Assembly (NCBI GenBank): GCA_903866395.1
Contig: CAIPNM010000155.1
Location: forward strand, 1 to 39,823
Length of the DNA: 39,823 nt
Direction of reading: 5' to 3'
Origin: an uncultured bacterium
GTDB lineage: Bacteria; Pseudomonadota; Gammaproteobacteria; Burkholderiales; Burkholderiaceae_E
Part shown: positions 25,809 through 34,608 of the stretch, in pieces
How the letters are laid out: each line of letters opens with the position of its first letter
Numbering within the stretch: position 1 is the first letter of the stretch
Position numbers and translations under genes: made by a program
Notes under the pieces: generated by a model
Seen by the model: only the letters and a program-made list of their open reading frames with translations
Told to the model about the DNA's origin: nothing
Database searches by the model: none

Positions 25809-26642
25809 TCAGTCTGGTCGGGGGCTCAGTGCGTCGTGGTGAGCGGGGTTGACCTCCCAGCCGAAATAGTGGCTGAACATGGCGTACAGATCCGGGAAAG
25901 CGTGGGCAATGGCTTCGGGCATGGTGAAAAACGCCTCGGACGCCACTGCGAAAAACTCGGCAAGATCGGTGGCTGCGTAGGCGTCAAGCGGCAACCGCGC
26001 GTAGAAGGCATCGGCGGCCTCAGACTCGGGGTCGATATCAATTGGAATGGCGGCTTCAACTTCCTCGAGCATCTCGCAGAACTGCTCGTGTGCGGCCTCC
26101 ATTCGCTGGGCCCAGAGTGCGCGGGCGGCAGCAGGAAGTGGCGGAATCCCGTCCGCCTCGCCGTCCATCATGTCCAGCTTATGAACAAACTCATGAATGA
26201 CCACCGAGAGCCCCGGCGCGCCCATTGCGGGGTCCACATCGGGCCATGCCAGCACCACCGGCCCGCCGGGCATGGTCTCGCCCGATAACTCCTCGATTGA
26301 CTCATGAACCACGCCGCTGTCGTCGACGTGCGATCGCGGCGTGATGAAACGATCGGGATAGACGATTACCTCAACGAAATCATCGTAGGGGCCAAGGCCC
26401 ATCCGCAGGACCGGCAGACATGCCTGTAGCGCGATCGCCGCACGAACGGCATCGGTGATGGCAAACCCATGTGTGCCTGTGAAGTGCTTTCGGGCCGCGA
26501 ACCCGTCGGCGAGATCGAACAGGCGTTCGCGCGTCGCAGGCGTGAACGCCTCGAGGAAGGGCATTTGGGCGGCGCACGCTTCCCACACCTCGCGGTGAAT
26601 GCCCGGTTTTTTTGCGGGGCGAGTGAACCAACGTGTAAGCAT
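25809..26642 (-). CDS. mtfA: MtfA-type zinc-dependent peptidase (M90)
   Basis: A 277-residue cytosolic metallopeptidase. The zinc motif HEFVH is in VVIHEFVHKLDMMDGEADG (about residues 148-152), and a downstream Glu in FAVASEAFFTMP supplies the probable third ligand. In E. coli MtfA (DgsA anti-repressor) binds the glucose regulator Mlc and has aminopeptidase activity; no Mlc homologue is visible here, so the role in this organism is open. It converges with the pilus operon (45-base gap) and diverges from relA over 68 bases. Confidence 0.93.
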   Translation of the reverse strand: MLTRWFTRPAKKPGIHREVWEACAAQMPFLEAFTPATRERLFDLADGFAARKHFTGTHGFAITDAVRAAIALQACLPVLRMGLGPYDDFVEVIVYPDRFITPRSHVDDSGVVHESIEELSGETMPGGPVVLAWPDVDPAMGAPGLSVVIHEFVHKLDMMDGEADGIPPLPAAARALWAQRMEAAHEQFCEMLEEVEAAIPIDIDPESEAADAFYARLPLDAYAATDLAEFFAVASEAFFTMPEAIAHAFPDLYAMFSHYFGWEVNPAHHDALSPRPD

Positions 26643-26710
26643 GGGCCGAGAGTCTAATGCCAGTCCGGCTCATCCACCTTGACGGCTGAACGTGGCATCC
26701 TGTTTCTGGT

Positions 26711-28930
26711 ATGACAACACGTACTGAGCCAGGCTCGCCGCAGTCCGTCGACGTTGCCACTGACCCCGCCGCGCACGCGAGCCTCCTCTCGCGTGCGCGG
26801 GCGCTCGCGCGGGCGCTCGTCAAGCCCGACGCCCTGAGCGGTGGCTTACCGGTGATCGCGCATGCCGAGGGCGTAGAGGCCATCCTCGCCGATCTTGGCG
26901 TGGATGAAACCGCGCAGGCCGCCGCCTGGCTGGTCCGCCCGGCGGAACTCTGGCCCGTATCGGCGATTGCGAGGGACTTCGATCCGGTGCTCGCGCATCT
27001 GGTTGAGCGTATTCGGCAACTGATACGCCTGAGCGCTGGCGGCGGCTTGGCAAGTGCAGCGCAGGCGCAGCATGAAATGCTCCGCCGCATGATGCTCGCA
27101 ATGGCCGACGACATCCGCGTGGTGCTGCTATCGCTTGCCTCGCGCCTCCAAACGCTGCGACTTTGCGCGCGTAGCGGTCAGGTGCCGGACCGTGCGGTGA
27201 GTCGCGAAACCCTCGACGTGCTGGCCCCACTCGCGAATCGCCTTGGCCTCTGGCAGATCAAGTGGGAGATGGAGGACCTCGCTTTTCGCTTTCTTGAGCC
27301 CGAGACGTACCGGTTGCTTGCCGCACAGCTGGAGGAAAAGCGTACAGCCCGCGAGGCCTTCGTCAAAGCAGCGGTGGCTCGACTGTCGAGCGCGCTATCC
27401 GCGCAAGGCTTGAACGCGCAGGTGAGTGGGCGGCCCAAGCATCTGTACAGCATTCATCTGAAGATGCGCAGCAAGCGGCGTGACCTCGATTCGATTCAGG
27501 ACCTGCGTGGCCTGCGGGTGATCGTAGACAGTGTGGCCCACTGCTATCAGGTGCTTGATCAGGTGCACAGTCTCTGGACGCCGATGGCCGCCGAGTATGA
27601 CGACTACATTGCGCGCCCCAAGCCCAATGGTTACCGGTCTCTCCATACCGTGGTGGTGGCGGAGGACGGGTTACCTCTGGAGGTTCAGATCCGCACCTCC
27701 GACATGCACCGGTTCGCGGAGTACGGCGTGGCCTCGCACTGGCGCTACAAGGAGGCGGGGCGCGCCGGGTCGGTATCGCCGTCGGTCGCTGTCGAGCGAA
27801 GCATCGACTGGGTGCGGCAGCTGCTTGCCTGGCAGCGCGAGGTGGGCCAGGCGCTCGGTGGCGCTGGGGTGGAAGCGGCGCAGCCCGAGCTTGCGTTGAT
27901 CTACGCGCTCACGCCACAGGGACGGGTGATTGAGCTTCCTGCAGGGTCGACCGCAGTCGATTTCGCTTATCACGTTCATACCGGACTCGGTCACCGCTGC
28001 CGCGGCGCGAGGGTCGATGGTCAGTTGATTCCGCTTAACCGGCCGCTCCAGAGTGGTCAGACGGTTGAGATTGTTGCAGCCAAGGAGGGCAGTGCAGAGG
28101 GACCGTCCCGCGACTGGCTGAATCCTTCGCTTGGTTATGTGGCCAGCCCGCGCGCGCGCGGCAAAGTGCGTCAGTGGTTCAACGCCCTCGAGTTGGCCCG
28201 CGATGCTGCGGGTGGGCGCGAGCGCATTGAGCGGGTTTTACAGCGGGAGGGCAGCACTGCCCTGTCGTTCGAAGAGTTGGCGCGCAGGCTTGGCGAGCCC
28301 GACCCGATGGCGATGTTTGTGGCGGTCGCGCGCGAGGAAATCGGTCCGCGTCAACTCGAAGACGCGGTACGGGGCGCTGGCGACGATACGCCTGCGCAAA
28401 GCGACCCGGAGCTCATGCAGCGGCTGACTCGCCCGGCAACGAGCGCAAGCCCGCAGCGCGCTGGGTCGGTGCTGGTGGTGGGCATGGACTCGCTCATGAA
28501 TCAGTTGGCCCGATGCTGTCGTCCACTGCCCCCCGATCCAGTGTCAGGCTTTGTGACGCGGGGACGGGGCGTTTCCGTACACCGAACCGATTGTCCGACC
28601 TTTTCCCGGCTGGCCCGAGAGGCACCGGAGCGGGTGATCGATACCAGCTGGGATCCGCGCGCGCTCAAAGCGGGTGGCGCATCTGATCAGCGCCGTTTTC
28701 CTGTTGAGATCGAGTTGCGTGCGAATGACCGGCAGGGGTTATTACGTGATGTATCCGATGTGTTTGCGCGGGATCGGCTGAATGTCACCGCGGTCAACAC
28801 CCTCAGTCGTCAGCAGCAGGCACTGATGCGGTTCACGATTGAGGCATCGGACGCGGCGCAGCTCGAGCGAACGCTGGTTGCCCTAAGGCGGGTCGCCGGG
28901 GTCATGGACGCGCGCCGGCGGATGGGCTGA
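26711..28930 (+). CDS. relA: (p)ppGpp synthetase RelA
   Basis: A 739-residue RSH protein of the RelA class that makes (p)ppGpp from GTP/GDP and ATP when ribosomes stall. The N-terminal HD domain is degenerate: the HD catalytic motif is replaced (AAAWLVRPAELW), so hydrolysis should be absent. The synthetase domain (about 230-345) contains KPNGYRSLHT and the acidic EYDD motif that marks synthetase-only RelA. A TGS domain (about 395-460, IYALTPQGRVIELPAGSTAVDFAY) and a C-terminal ACT domain (about 660-739) follow. The bifunctional partner is spoT at 32113-34350. Confidence 0.96.
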   Translation: MTTRTEPGSPQSVDVATDPAAHASLLSRARALARALVKPDALSGGLPVIAHAEGVEAILADLGVDETAQAAAWLVRPAELWPVSAIARDFDPVLAHLVERIRQLIRLSAGGGLASAAQAQHEMLRRMMLAMADDIRVVLLSLASRLQTLRLCARSGQVPDRAVSRETLDVLAPLANRLGLWQIKWEMEDLAFRFLEPETYRLLAAQLEEKRTAREAFVKAAVARLSSALSAQGLNAQVSGRPKHLYSIHLKMRSKRRDLDSIQDLRGLRVIVDSVAHCYQVLDQVHSLWTPMAAEYDDYIARPKPNGYRSLHTVVVAEDGLPLEVQIRTSDMHRFAEYGVASHWRYKEAGRAGSVSPSVAVERSIDWVRQLLAWQREVGQALGGAGVEAAQPELALIYALTPQGRVIELPAGSTAVDFAYHVHTGLGHRCRGARVDGQLIPLNRPLQSGQTVEIVAAKEGSAEGPSRDWLNPSLGYVASPRARGKVRQWFNALELARDAAGGRERIERVLQREGSTALSFEELARRLGEPDPMAMFVAVAREEIGPRQLEDAVRGAGDDTPAQSDPELMQRLTRPATSASPQRAGSVLVVGMDSLMNQLARCCRPLPPDPVSGFVTRGRGVSVHRTDCPTFSRLAREAPERVIDTSWDPRALKAGGASDQRRFPVEIELRANDRQGLLRDVSDVFARDRLNVTAVNTLSRQQQALMRFTIEASDAAQLERTLVALRRVAGVMDARRRMG

Positions 28931-28962
28931 CCCCGCACACTGGCTCGCCTGGCAGTAGGCAC

Positions 28963-29556
28963 TCAGCCGCCAGCAGGTTTGGCGGCTGCGCTCTTCGGGC
29001 GGAAGGCCTTGCACACCGCCTCGTTGGTTTCGATACGGGCGGCGCCGATCAGATCGAGGCAGTAGGGAACCGCGGCAAAAATGCCATGCACTTTCTGCGT
29101 GCCATCGGCGTGACGAAGCCCTTCCAGCGTCTCGCGGATCGACTTGGGTTGCCCCGGTAAATTGATGATGAGTGCCTGACCACGGATAACGGCGACCTGG
29201 CGCGACAGTATGGCGGTAGGCACGAAATTGAGGCTGATCTGACGCATCTGCTCGCCAAAACCCGGCATCTCCCTGTCGGCAACCGCAAGGGTGGCTTCGG
29301 GCGTGACGTCGCGCACCGCCGGGCCGGTGCCACCCGTGGTGAGGACCAGACCGCAGCCCTGTTGGTCGACCAGTTCGATGAGGGTTTGCTCAATGACCGC
29401 ACGCTCGTCGGGAATCAGTCGGACCACGGCCTCCCAGGGCGTGGTCAGAGCCTGTCCGAGCCACTGCTCCAGCGAGGGAATGCCCTGGTCCTGGTAGACG
29501 CCTGCCGAGGCCCGGTCGCTGATAGAAACGAGTCCGATTCGAATGGGGGAGGTCAT
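28963..29556 (-). CDS. mog: Molybdopterin adenylyltransferase Mog
   Basis: A 197-residue cytosolic enzyme that adenylates molybdopterin before molybdate insertion during molybdenum cofactor synthesis. The MoCF-domain motifs are clear: IGLVSISDRASAG at the start, the TTGGTGPAVRDVTPEAT nucleotide-binding loop near residue 75, and NLPGQPKSIRE further on. Length equals that of E. coli MogA. Its start overlaps the end of the yjgA gene by four bases, and it converges with relA. An 8-base inverted repeat covers its final codons. No other cofactor gene is nearby. Confidence 0.94.
   Translation of the reverse strand: MTSPIRIGLVSISDRASAGVYQDQGIPSLEQWLGQALTTPWEAVVRLIPDERAVIEQTLIELVDQQGCGLVLTTGGTGPAVRDVTPEATLAVADREMPGFGEQMRQISLNFVPTAILSRQVAVIRGQALIINLPGQPKSIRETLEGLRHADGTQKVHGIFAAVPYCLDLIGAARIETNEAVCKAFRPKSAAAKPAGG
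28965..28987. terminator. Perfect inverted repeat at the convergent relA/mog ends
   Basis: AGCCGCCA (28965-28972) and TGGCGGCT (28980-28987) form an 8-base perfect stem with a 7-base loop, located 34 bases after the relA stop and inside the last mog codons. There is no U-run on either side, so it is at best a candidate bidirectional terminator or transcript-end stabiliser. Confidence 0.4.
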
Positions 29557-30104
29557 TGGGATGCGGAGGTATTGGATTGCTCGGGGGCCTCGAGCGTGGC
29601 GCGCACCAGCCGAAACAACTCGCGATATCGGCGGCCATGCTGACCGGTTGCCACTTCCGCCCGGGCCTTATCGAGCAGGGTGGGGAGCGCGGCGCGGGTG
29701 TCTGGGTAGCGCTCGAGCCAGATGTGGACGGCCGATGGATCACCCAGCAGGCGCTCTCGCCACTGCTCGGCTGCATGCATGCGAGCGGTTTCTGCGCGGT
29801 GCTGCTGGCGATCGCCTTCCAGTGCCTGATGGATGGAATCGGAGTCTGCTTCGCGCATCAGCCGGCCGATGAACTGCATTTGCCGACGGCGCCCCTCGCG
29901 CGCCCGAATCCCGCGGGCGAGCCGGACAGCGTCAATCATGCGTTCGGTGACCGGCAGCTGCAAAAGCCGTTCGTCGGATAGCTCGACCAACCGCTCGCCA
30001 AGCACTTGCAGCGCATGGCTGTCTCGCTTGCGCTGCGATTTGCTGGGCGGATCGGAAAGCGCGTCGGAGACAGGGGTCTCGCCAGTCGCGGAGGAGCGTC
30101 GCAT
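29553..30104 (-). CDS. darP: Ribosome biogenesis factor YjgA/DarP (DUF615)
   Basis: A 183-residue, highly charged helical protein with the DUF615 pattern: KSQRKRDSHALQVLGERLVELSDERL, IRAREGRRRQMQFIGRLMRE, and the C-terminal YRELFRLVR. E. coli DarP (YjgA) associates with late 50S precursors and promotes large-subunit maturation. It diverges from pmbA, the same yjgA-pmbA pairing seen in E. coli, which supports the call. The stop overlaps the mog start. Confidence 0.92.
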   Translation of the reverse strand: MRRSSATGETPVSDALSDPPSKSQRKRDSHALQVLGERLVELSDERLLQLPVTERMIDAVRLARGIRAREGRRRQMQFIGRLMREADSDSIHQALEGDRQQHRAETARMHAAEQWRERLLGDPSAVHIWLERYPDTRAALPTLLDKARAEVATGQHGRRYRELFRLVRATLEAPEQSNTSASQ

Positions 30105-30147
30105 GTGGTGGGCGCGGCTATGCGCTGAGTCAGACCTGGGCAGTTGC

Positions 30148-30153
30148 TATGAT
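30148..30153 (+). promoter_or_regulatory. Possible -10 element of the pmbA promoter
   Basis: TATGAT lies 25 bases before the pmbA ATG in the 74-base gap between darP and pmbA. At 17 bases upstream the -35 hexamer (CTGAGT, 30125-30130) is poor. This is a motif match only; no operator is visible in the gap. Confidence 0.3.
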
Positions 30154-30178
30154 ACCGCGCTCTTCATAAGGGACCACG

Positions 30179-31519
30179 ATGTTCGATCACGATCAGCAGC
30201 GGCTTCGCGAGATGGCAGAGACGATGCTGCGTCGCGCGCGCGAATTGGGCGCGAGCGACGCTGCGGTGGATGTGTCCGAGAACACGGGCTTCTCGGTTAA
30301 CGTCCGGCGCGGCCGGGTGGAAACGATCGAACAGCACCGCGACAAGGGAATTGGTGTCACCGTGTTTGTCGGCAAGCGCCGCGGGCATGCGAGCTCATCC
30401 GATTTCAGCGCCCGCTCGCTCAGTGAAACCGTTGATGCGGCCTGGCAGATCGCGCGTTTTACGGCCGAAGATGAGTGTGCCGGTCTGCCCGATCCCGACA
30501 CACTCGCCCTTCGCTATCCGGAATTGAATCTGTTCCATCCCTGGGGCATTCCAGTCGATGAGGCGGTGCGCATTGCCTGCGAGGCAGAGGCGGCGGCCTT
30601 CGATACCAGCCGGTTGATTCGCAACTCCGAAGGCGCTTCGGTGTCGGTGAGTCACGGTCAGTTTGTTTCGGCCAATACCCTTGGGTTTTCTGGCGGATAC
30701 CCCTATAGCCGACATTCGATTTCATGCGCGCCCATTGCCGGCTCGGGCCGGAAGATGCAGCGTGACGACTGGTATTCGTCCCATTGCAATCCGCTCAAGC
30801 TTGCCGATCCGGCCGCGCTTGGGCGCTATGCCGCCGAGCGCGCGCTGGCGCGACTGGGTGCGCGCAGGCTTTCCACGCGTAAGGTGCCGGTGCTTTTTGA
30901 AGCGCCGCTCGCCTGTGGGCTGCTGGGCCATCTGGTGCAGGCGGCAAGCGGCGGAGCGCTCTACCGCAAATCGAGCTTTCTGGTCGACGCACTGGGTTCT
31001 ACGCTTTTCGCGCCGCATATCAACATCGTTGAAGACCCTCACCAGCGAGGCGAGCCGGGCAGTGCTCCCTTCGACAGCGAGGGCTGCGCTACCCATCGGC
31101 GCGCTGTGGTCGAGTCGGGTGTCCTGAAGGGTTATTTCCTCTCAACTTACTCGGCGCGCAAGTTGGGCATGAAGACCACCGGTAACGCGGGCGGGTCGCA
31201 CAACCTGCGGCTCGCCAGTCGCCGGACCCGTCGAAGCGATTCGCTGGAGGCGATGCTTGCCAAACTGGGTACCGGCCTGTTTGTGACCGATCTCATGGGT
31301 CACGGGGTCAACTATGTGACGGGCGATTATTCGCGCGGTGCCGGCGGCTACTGGGTCGAAGGTGGGAAAATCGCCTATCCGGTTGAAGAAATCACCATCG
31401 CCGGCAATTTGCGCGACATGTTTGCGGGGATCGCAGCGGTAGGGGCCGATGAGCTCACGCGAGGCACCAAACGCTCTGGCTCGGTGCTGATTGACGCCAT
31501 GTCGGTGGCTGGCACCTGA
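30179..31519 (+). CDS. pmbA: Metalloprotease subunit PmbA (TldE)
   Basis: A 446-residue protein of the TldD/PmbA family. In E. coli TldD and TldE/PmbA form a heterodimeric metalloprotease that degrades flexible peptides, matures microcin B17 and removes the CcdA antitoxin. The catalytic zinc is on TldD, so PmbA itself lacks HExxxH, as here. Recognisable segments are VDVSENTGFSVNVRRGRVETIEQHRDKG, VLFEAPLACGLLGHLVQAASGGALYRKSSFL and TRGTKRSGSVLIDAMSVAG at the end. The tldD partner is not in the window. It diverges from darP and is followed by greB after 14 bases. Confidence 0.95.
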   Translation: MFDHDQQRLREMAETMLRRARELGASDAAVDVSENTGFSVNVRRGRVETIEQHRDKGIGVTVFVGKRRGHASSSDFSARSLSETVDAAWQIARFTAEDECAGLPDPDTLALRYPELNLFHPWGIPVDEAVRIACEAEAAAFDTSRLIRNSEGASVSVSHGQFVSANTLGFSGGYPYSRHSISCAPIAGSGRKMQRDDWYSSHCNPLKLADPAALGRYAAERALARLGARRLSTRKVPVLFEAPLACGLLGHLVQAASGGALYRKSSFLVDALGSTLFAPHINIVEDPHQRGEPGSAPFDSEGCATHRRAVVESGVLKGYFLSTYSARKLGMKTTGNAGGSHNLRLASRRTRRSDSLEAMLAKLGTGLFVTDLMGHGVNYVTGDYSRGAGGYWVEGGKIAYPVEEITIAGNLRDMFAGIAAVGADELTRGTKRSGSVLIDAMSVAGT

Positions 31520-31533
31520 GGGTTGGTGCGGCC

Positions 31534-32088
31534 TTGAGCAAAGCCTTTGTTCGCGATGATGCCGACGCGGCCGACGACGATGCCGACCCGCCCGGCGTCG
31601 AGGCCATTCCGGCAGGCTCCAAAAACTACATCACGCCGGCTGGGCATCAGCGGTTGCGTAAAGAGCTGCTTCATCTCCTGGATGAAGAGCGGCCAGAGGT
31701 TGTACGGGTGGTGTCCTGGGCCGCCTCGAACGGCGACCGGTCGGAAAATGGTGATTACCTCTACGGCAAAAAAAGACTGCGAGAAATCGACCGGCGGATT
31801 CGTTTCCTCACCAAACGGCTGGAGTTAGCCGAAGTGGTGGATCCCGAGCTTCGGCGCGGTACCACCCAGGCGTTCTTCGGCGCCACGGTCCGATTTCTGA
31901 GAAACGGCGAACGCGAAGAGACCGTGACCATCGTGGGCGTGGATGAGGTGGATCCGGCCACCGGTCGAATCAGCTGGATCTCGCCAGTGGGGCGGGCGCT
32001 GCTGAAAGCTAATGAAGGCGACCTGGTCAGTCTCAAAGTGCCAGACGGGGTGGACGAACTCGAGGTGGTTGAGGTTCGCTACGGCTAG
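31534..32088 (+). CDS. greB: Transcription elongation factor GreB
   Basis: A 184-residue protein that rescues backtracked RNA polymerase by stimulating transcript cleavage. The start is TTG (MSKAFVRDD after initiation), matching the usual GreB N-terminus; no strong ribosome binding site precedes it. An unusual acidic, Ala-rich stretch (DDADAADDDADPP) separates that start from the conserved NYITPAGHQRLRKELLHLL coiled coil. The tip carries acidic residues in the region SNGDRSENGDYLYGKKRLREIDRRIRFL. The C-terminal FKBP-like domain ends SPVGRALLKANEGDLVSLKVP. It is convergent with spoT. Confidence 0.93.
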   Translation: MSKAFVRDDADAADDDADPPGVEAIPAGSKNYITPAGHQRLRKELLHLLDEERPEVVRVVSWAASNGDRSENGDYLYGKKRLREIDRRIRFLTKRLELAEVVDPELRRGTTQAFFGATVRFLRNGEREETVTIVGVDEVDPATGRISWISPVGRALLKANEGDLVSLKVPDGVDELEVVEVRYG

Positions 32089-32112
32089 CCACAAGACGGC
32101 GGCAACGGTCGC

Positions 32113-34350
32113 CTAGTGGTCACGGCTGATTCGCGAAACCTCTGGCAGGCGCCGCAGGTTACGTAGCACGCGGGCCAGATGGACCCGGTCGCGCACCATC
32201 AGAATGAATCGAAGCGAGGCAACGCGCTCTGCGCTTTCGTCCATGGAGACATGCGCGATGTTGGCCTCGCTCGCAGCGATTTCGGCGGCTACCCGGCCCA
32301 AGACGCCCCGGTCGTTGCGAACACTGATTTCCAGTTCGGAGCGGAAGGCTCCGCTCACCCGCTCGGACCAGTCAACATCGACCCAGCGCTCGGCATCGCG
32401 GTCGCGCTGTCGAACCGCCGTGCTGCAGTCGGCACGATGCAGTACCAGCCCGTGTCCGCCCCGAAGGTGGCCGACCACCGCGTCACCCGGCAGCGGGAAG
32501 CAGCAAGTGGAATAGCTGACTGCGCTGCCCTCGTTACCGGTGATCACCATGGGTGCTGGGCGCGGCAGCATGAGCGCTGCCGGCGTGGCTGCCGTTTGCA
32601 GCGCGATGCTGCGCGCCACGACAGGCGCCAGCCGCTTCCCAAGGCCAATGTCTGCGTAGAGCTCTTCGAGATTGCGAACGCCTGAGTCGCGGATGGCGCG
32701 GTCGAGCACGGTGGTTTCGAGCGAACCGAGCGTGATTCGAAGCGCTGCGAGTGACTGCTCAAGTAGCCGTCGTCCCAGATCTGCGGATTCTCGATAACTG
32801 AGTGTACGGAGACTGTGCCGGATGCTGGCTCGCGCCTTGCCCGTGCGCACGAACGCGAGCCAACTTGGGTCAGGACGCGAGGCGGAATCGGTGAGCACCT
32901 CCACGACGTCGCCGTTGACCAGTTCGGTGCGCAGCGGCACCAGCTCTTCGTTGACGCGGCAGCCCACCGCGCGATCGCCGATGTCGGTGTGAATCGAGTA
33001 GGCGTAGTCGAGTACGGTGGCCCCGCGCGACATCGCGCGAATCTCACCCCGGGGCGTGAACACATACACTGCGTCGGGGAAAAGATCGACCTTGACATGC
33101 TCGATGAATTCCAACGAGTCACCGGTTTGGCTCTGGATGTCTAGCAGGGATTGCAGCCACTGATGGGTGCGAGTGTGAAGCTCGGAGAAGCTGACGTGAT
33201 GCGCCTTGTAGAGCCAGTGCGCCGCTACGCCGGACTGCGCAACGCGCTGCATTTCGTGCGTGCGAATCTGAAACTCGACGGGTGTGCCGAACGGTCCGAC
33301 CAGCGTGGTGTGCAGTGACTGGTAGCCATTGATCTTTGGAATGGCGATGTAGTCTTTGAAACGACCCGGGACTGGCTTGAAAGTGGTGTGGAGCGCCCCC
33401 AGGGCCAGGTAGCACTGCGGCACTGTGTCGACGATGACCCGCATGCCGTAGATATCGAGCACCTGCGCAAATGACAGGTGCTTCTCGCGCATCTTGGTGT
33501 GAATGGCGTAAATGGATTTCTCGCGCCCCTGCACCTGGGCGCCCTGCACACCAGCCTCGGGCAGCGCCTTGTTTGCGGCCTCGAGAATACGCCCCAGCAC
33601 TTCACGGCGGTTGCCACGCGCAGCCTGCACGGCCTTCTTGAGCGTGCGATAGCGAAACGGGTGGGTTGACCGGAAAGCGAGGTCCTGCAGGTCGCGGTAG
33701 AGGCTGTTGAGCCCCAGTCGGTGCGCGATGGGTGCGTAGATGTCTAGGGTTTCCTGCGCAATACGCCGCTGCCTGGGCCCGGGCAGCGCCTCAAGCGTCT
33801 GCATGTTGTGCAGTCGGTCGGCGAGCTTGATCAGAATGACCCGTACGTCGCGGGCCATGGCGAGCAGCATTTTCCGAAAGCTCTCTGCCTGCTGGTGCTC
33901 TTTGGAGGCGAATTCGACCCGGTCGAGCTTGGACACGCCATCAACGATGTCAGCGACCGCTGAGCCGAATCGTTCGGCCAGGATCTGCTTGGCAACTGTG
34001 GTGTCTTCGATGACGTCATGGAGGAGGGCCGCCATGAGCGAATCGGCATCCAGCCGCCAGCCGGACAAGATCTCTGCCACCGCGATCGGATGCGAGATGT
34101 AGGGCTCGCCGCTTGAACGAAACTGACCGAGATGTGCCTGATCGCCAAAGCGATAGGCCTCACGGATGCGACGCAGGTCGTCTTCGCCGAGGTACTCGCC
34201 CGCCCGTTGCATGAGCGTGGCAAGTGAAACGATTTTGCGCTCGTCGGCAGGCGCGGTGAAACCCCCACCGGGTGGAGGACGTTTTCCGGAAAATGAATCG
34301 GGTAAGGGGGCCCGGGACCCCATCGCAACGCTGGCGAGTCGCTCAACCAT
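32113..34350 (-). CDS. spoT: Bifunctional (p)ppGpp synthetase/hydrolase SpoT
   Basis: A 745-residue RSH protein. The HD hydrolase domain is intact (HPIAVAEILSGW, ALLHDVIEDTTV around residues 110-120). The synthetase domain contains the basic RFKD motif and KINGYQSLHT, typical of bifunctional enzymes and opposite to the EYDD of RelA in this window. TGS (VYVFTPRGEIRAMSRGATVLDYAYSIHTDIG) and C-terminal ACT domains are present. It lies downstream of rpoZ by 20 bases on the same strand (gmk-rpoZ-spoT), the order conserved across proteobacteria. The N-terminal ~40 residues before the HD domain are Pro/Gly-rich. Confidence 0.96.
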   Translation of the reverse strand: MVERLASVAMGSRAPLPDSFSGKRPPPGGGFTAPADERKIVSLATLMQRAGEYLGEDDLRRIREAYRFGDQAHLGQFRSSGEPYISHPIAVAEILSGWRLDADSLMAALLHDVIEDTTVAKQILAERFGSAVADIVDGVSKLDRVEFASKEHQQAESFRKMLLAMARDVRVILIKLADRLHNMQTLEALPGPRQRRIAQETLDIYAPIAHRLGLNSLYRDLQDLAFRSTHPFRYRTLKKAVQAARGNRREVLGRILEAANKALPEAGVQGAQVQGREKSIYAIHTKMREKHLSFAQVLDIYGMRVIVDTVPQCYLALGALHTTFKPVPGRFKDYIAIPKINGYQSLHTTLVGPFGTPVEFQIRTHEMQRVAQSGVAAHWLYKAHHVSFSELHTRTHQWLQSLLDIQSQTGDSLEFIEHVKVDLFPDAVYVFTPRGEIRAMSRGATVLDYAYSIHTDIGDRAVGCRVNEELVPLRTELVNGDVVEVLTDSASRPDPSWLAFVRTGKARASIRHSLRTLSYRESADLGRRLLEQSLAALRITLGSLETTVLDRAIRDSGVRNLEELYADIGLGKRLAPVVARSIALQTAATPAALMLPRPAPMVITGNEGSAVSYSTCCFPLPGDAVVGHLRGGHGLVLHRADCSTAVRQRDRDAERWVDVDWSERVSGAFRSELEISVRNDRGVLGRVAAEIAASEANIAHVSMDESAERVASLRFILMVRDRVHLARVLRNLRRLPEVSRISRDH

Positions 34351-34370
34351 GGGGAGCGACGTGCCCTGGC

Positions 34371-34574
34371 TCAGGTGGGAACCCGGCGCAGCATTTCCTG
34401 GCCGACCTTGCCAGCCGCGATCTCGCGAAGCGCCGTGACCGTGGGTTTGTCGCGCGACTCGATCTTGGGCGCATGACCCTGCGCCAGCATGCGCGCGCGG
34501 TAGGTGGCCGCCAGGGCGAGCTCGAACCGGTTCGGGATTTGCTTCAGGCAGTCTTCAACGGTGATGCGTGCCAT
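34371..34574 (-). CDS. rpoZ: RNA polymerase omega subunit
   Basis: A 67-residue protein starting [23 protein letters not shown], the canonical omega N-terminus, from an ATG at 34574. A longer in-frame opening to the right is not part of the gene. It promotes RNA polymerase assembly and contributes to ppGpp binding. The conserved RARML and [15 protein letters not shown] segments are present. It lies between gmk and spoT on the same strand. Placing omega with both a ppGpp enzyme and guanylate kinase is the usual proteobacterial arrangement. Confidence 0.96.
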   Translation of the reverse strand: MARITVEDCLKQIPNRFELALAATYRARMLAQGHAPKIESRDKPTVTALREIAAGKVGQEMLRRVPT

Positions 34575-34608
34575 GGTGGACCATTCGGAAGTGAAGAGGT
34601 GGGGCGAT

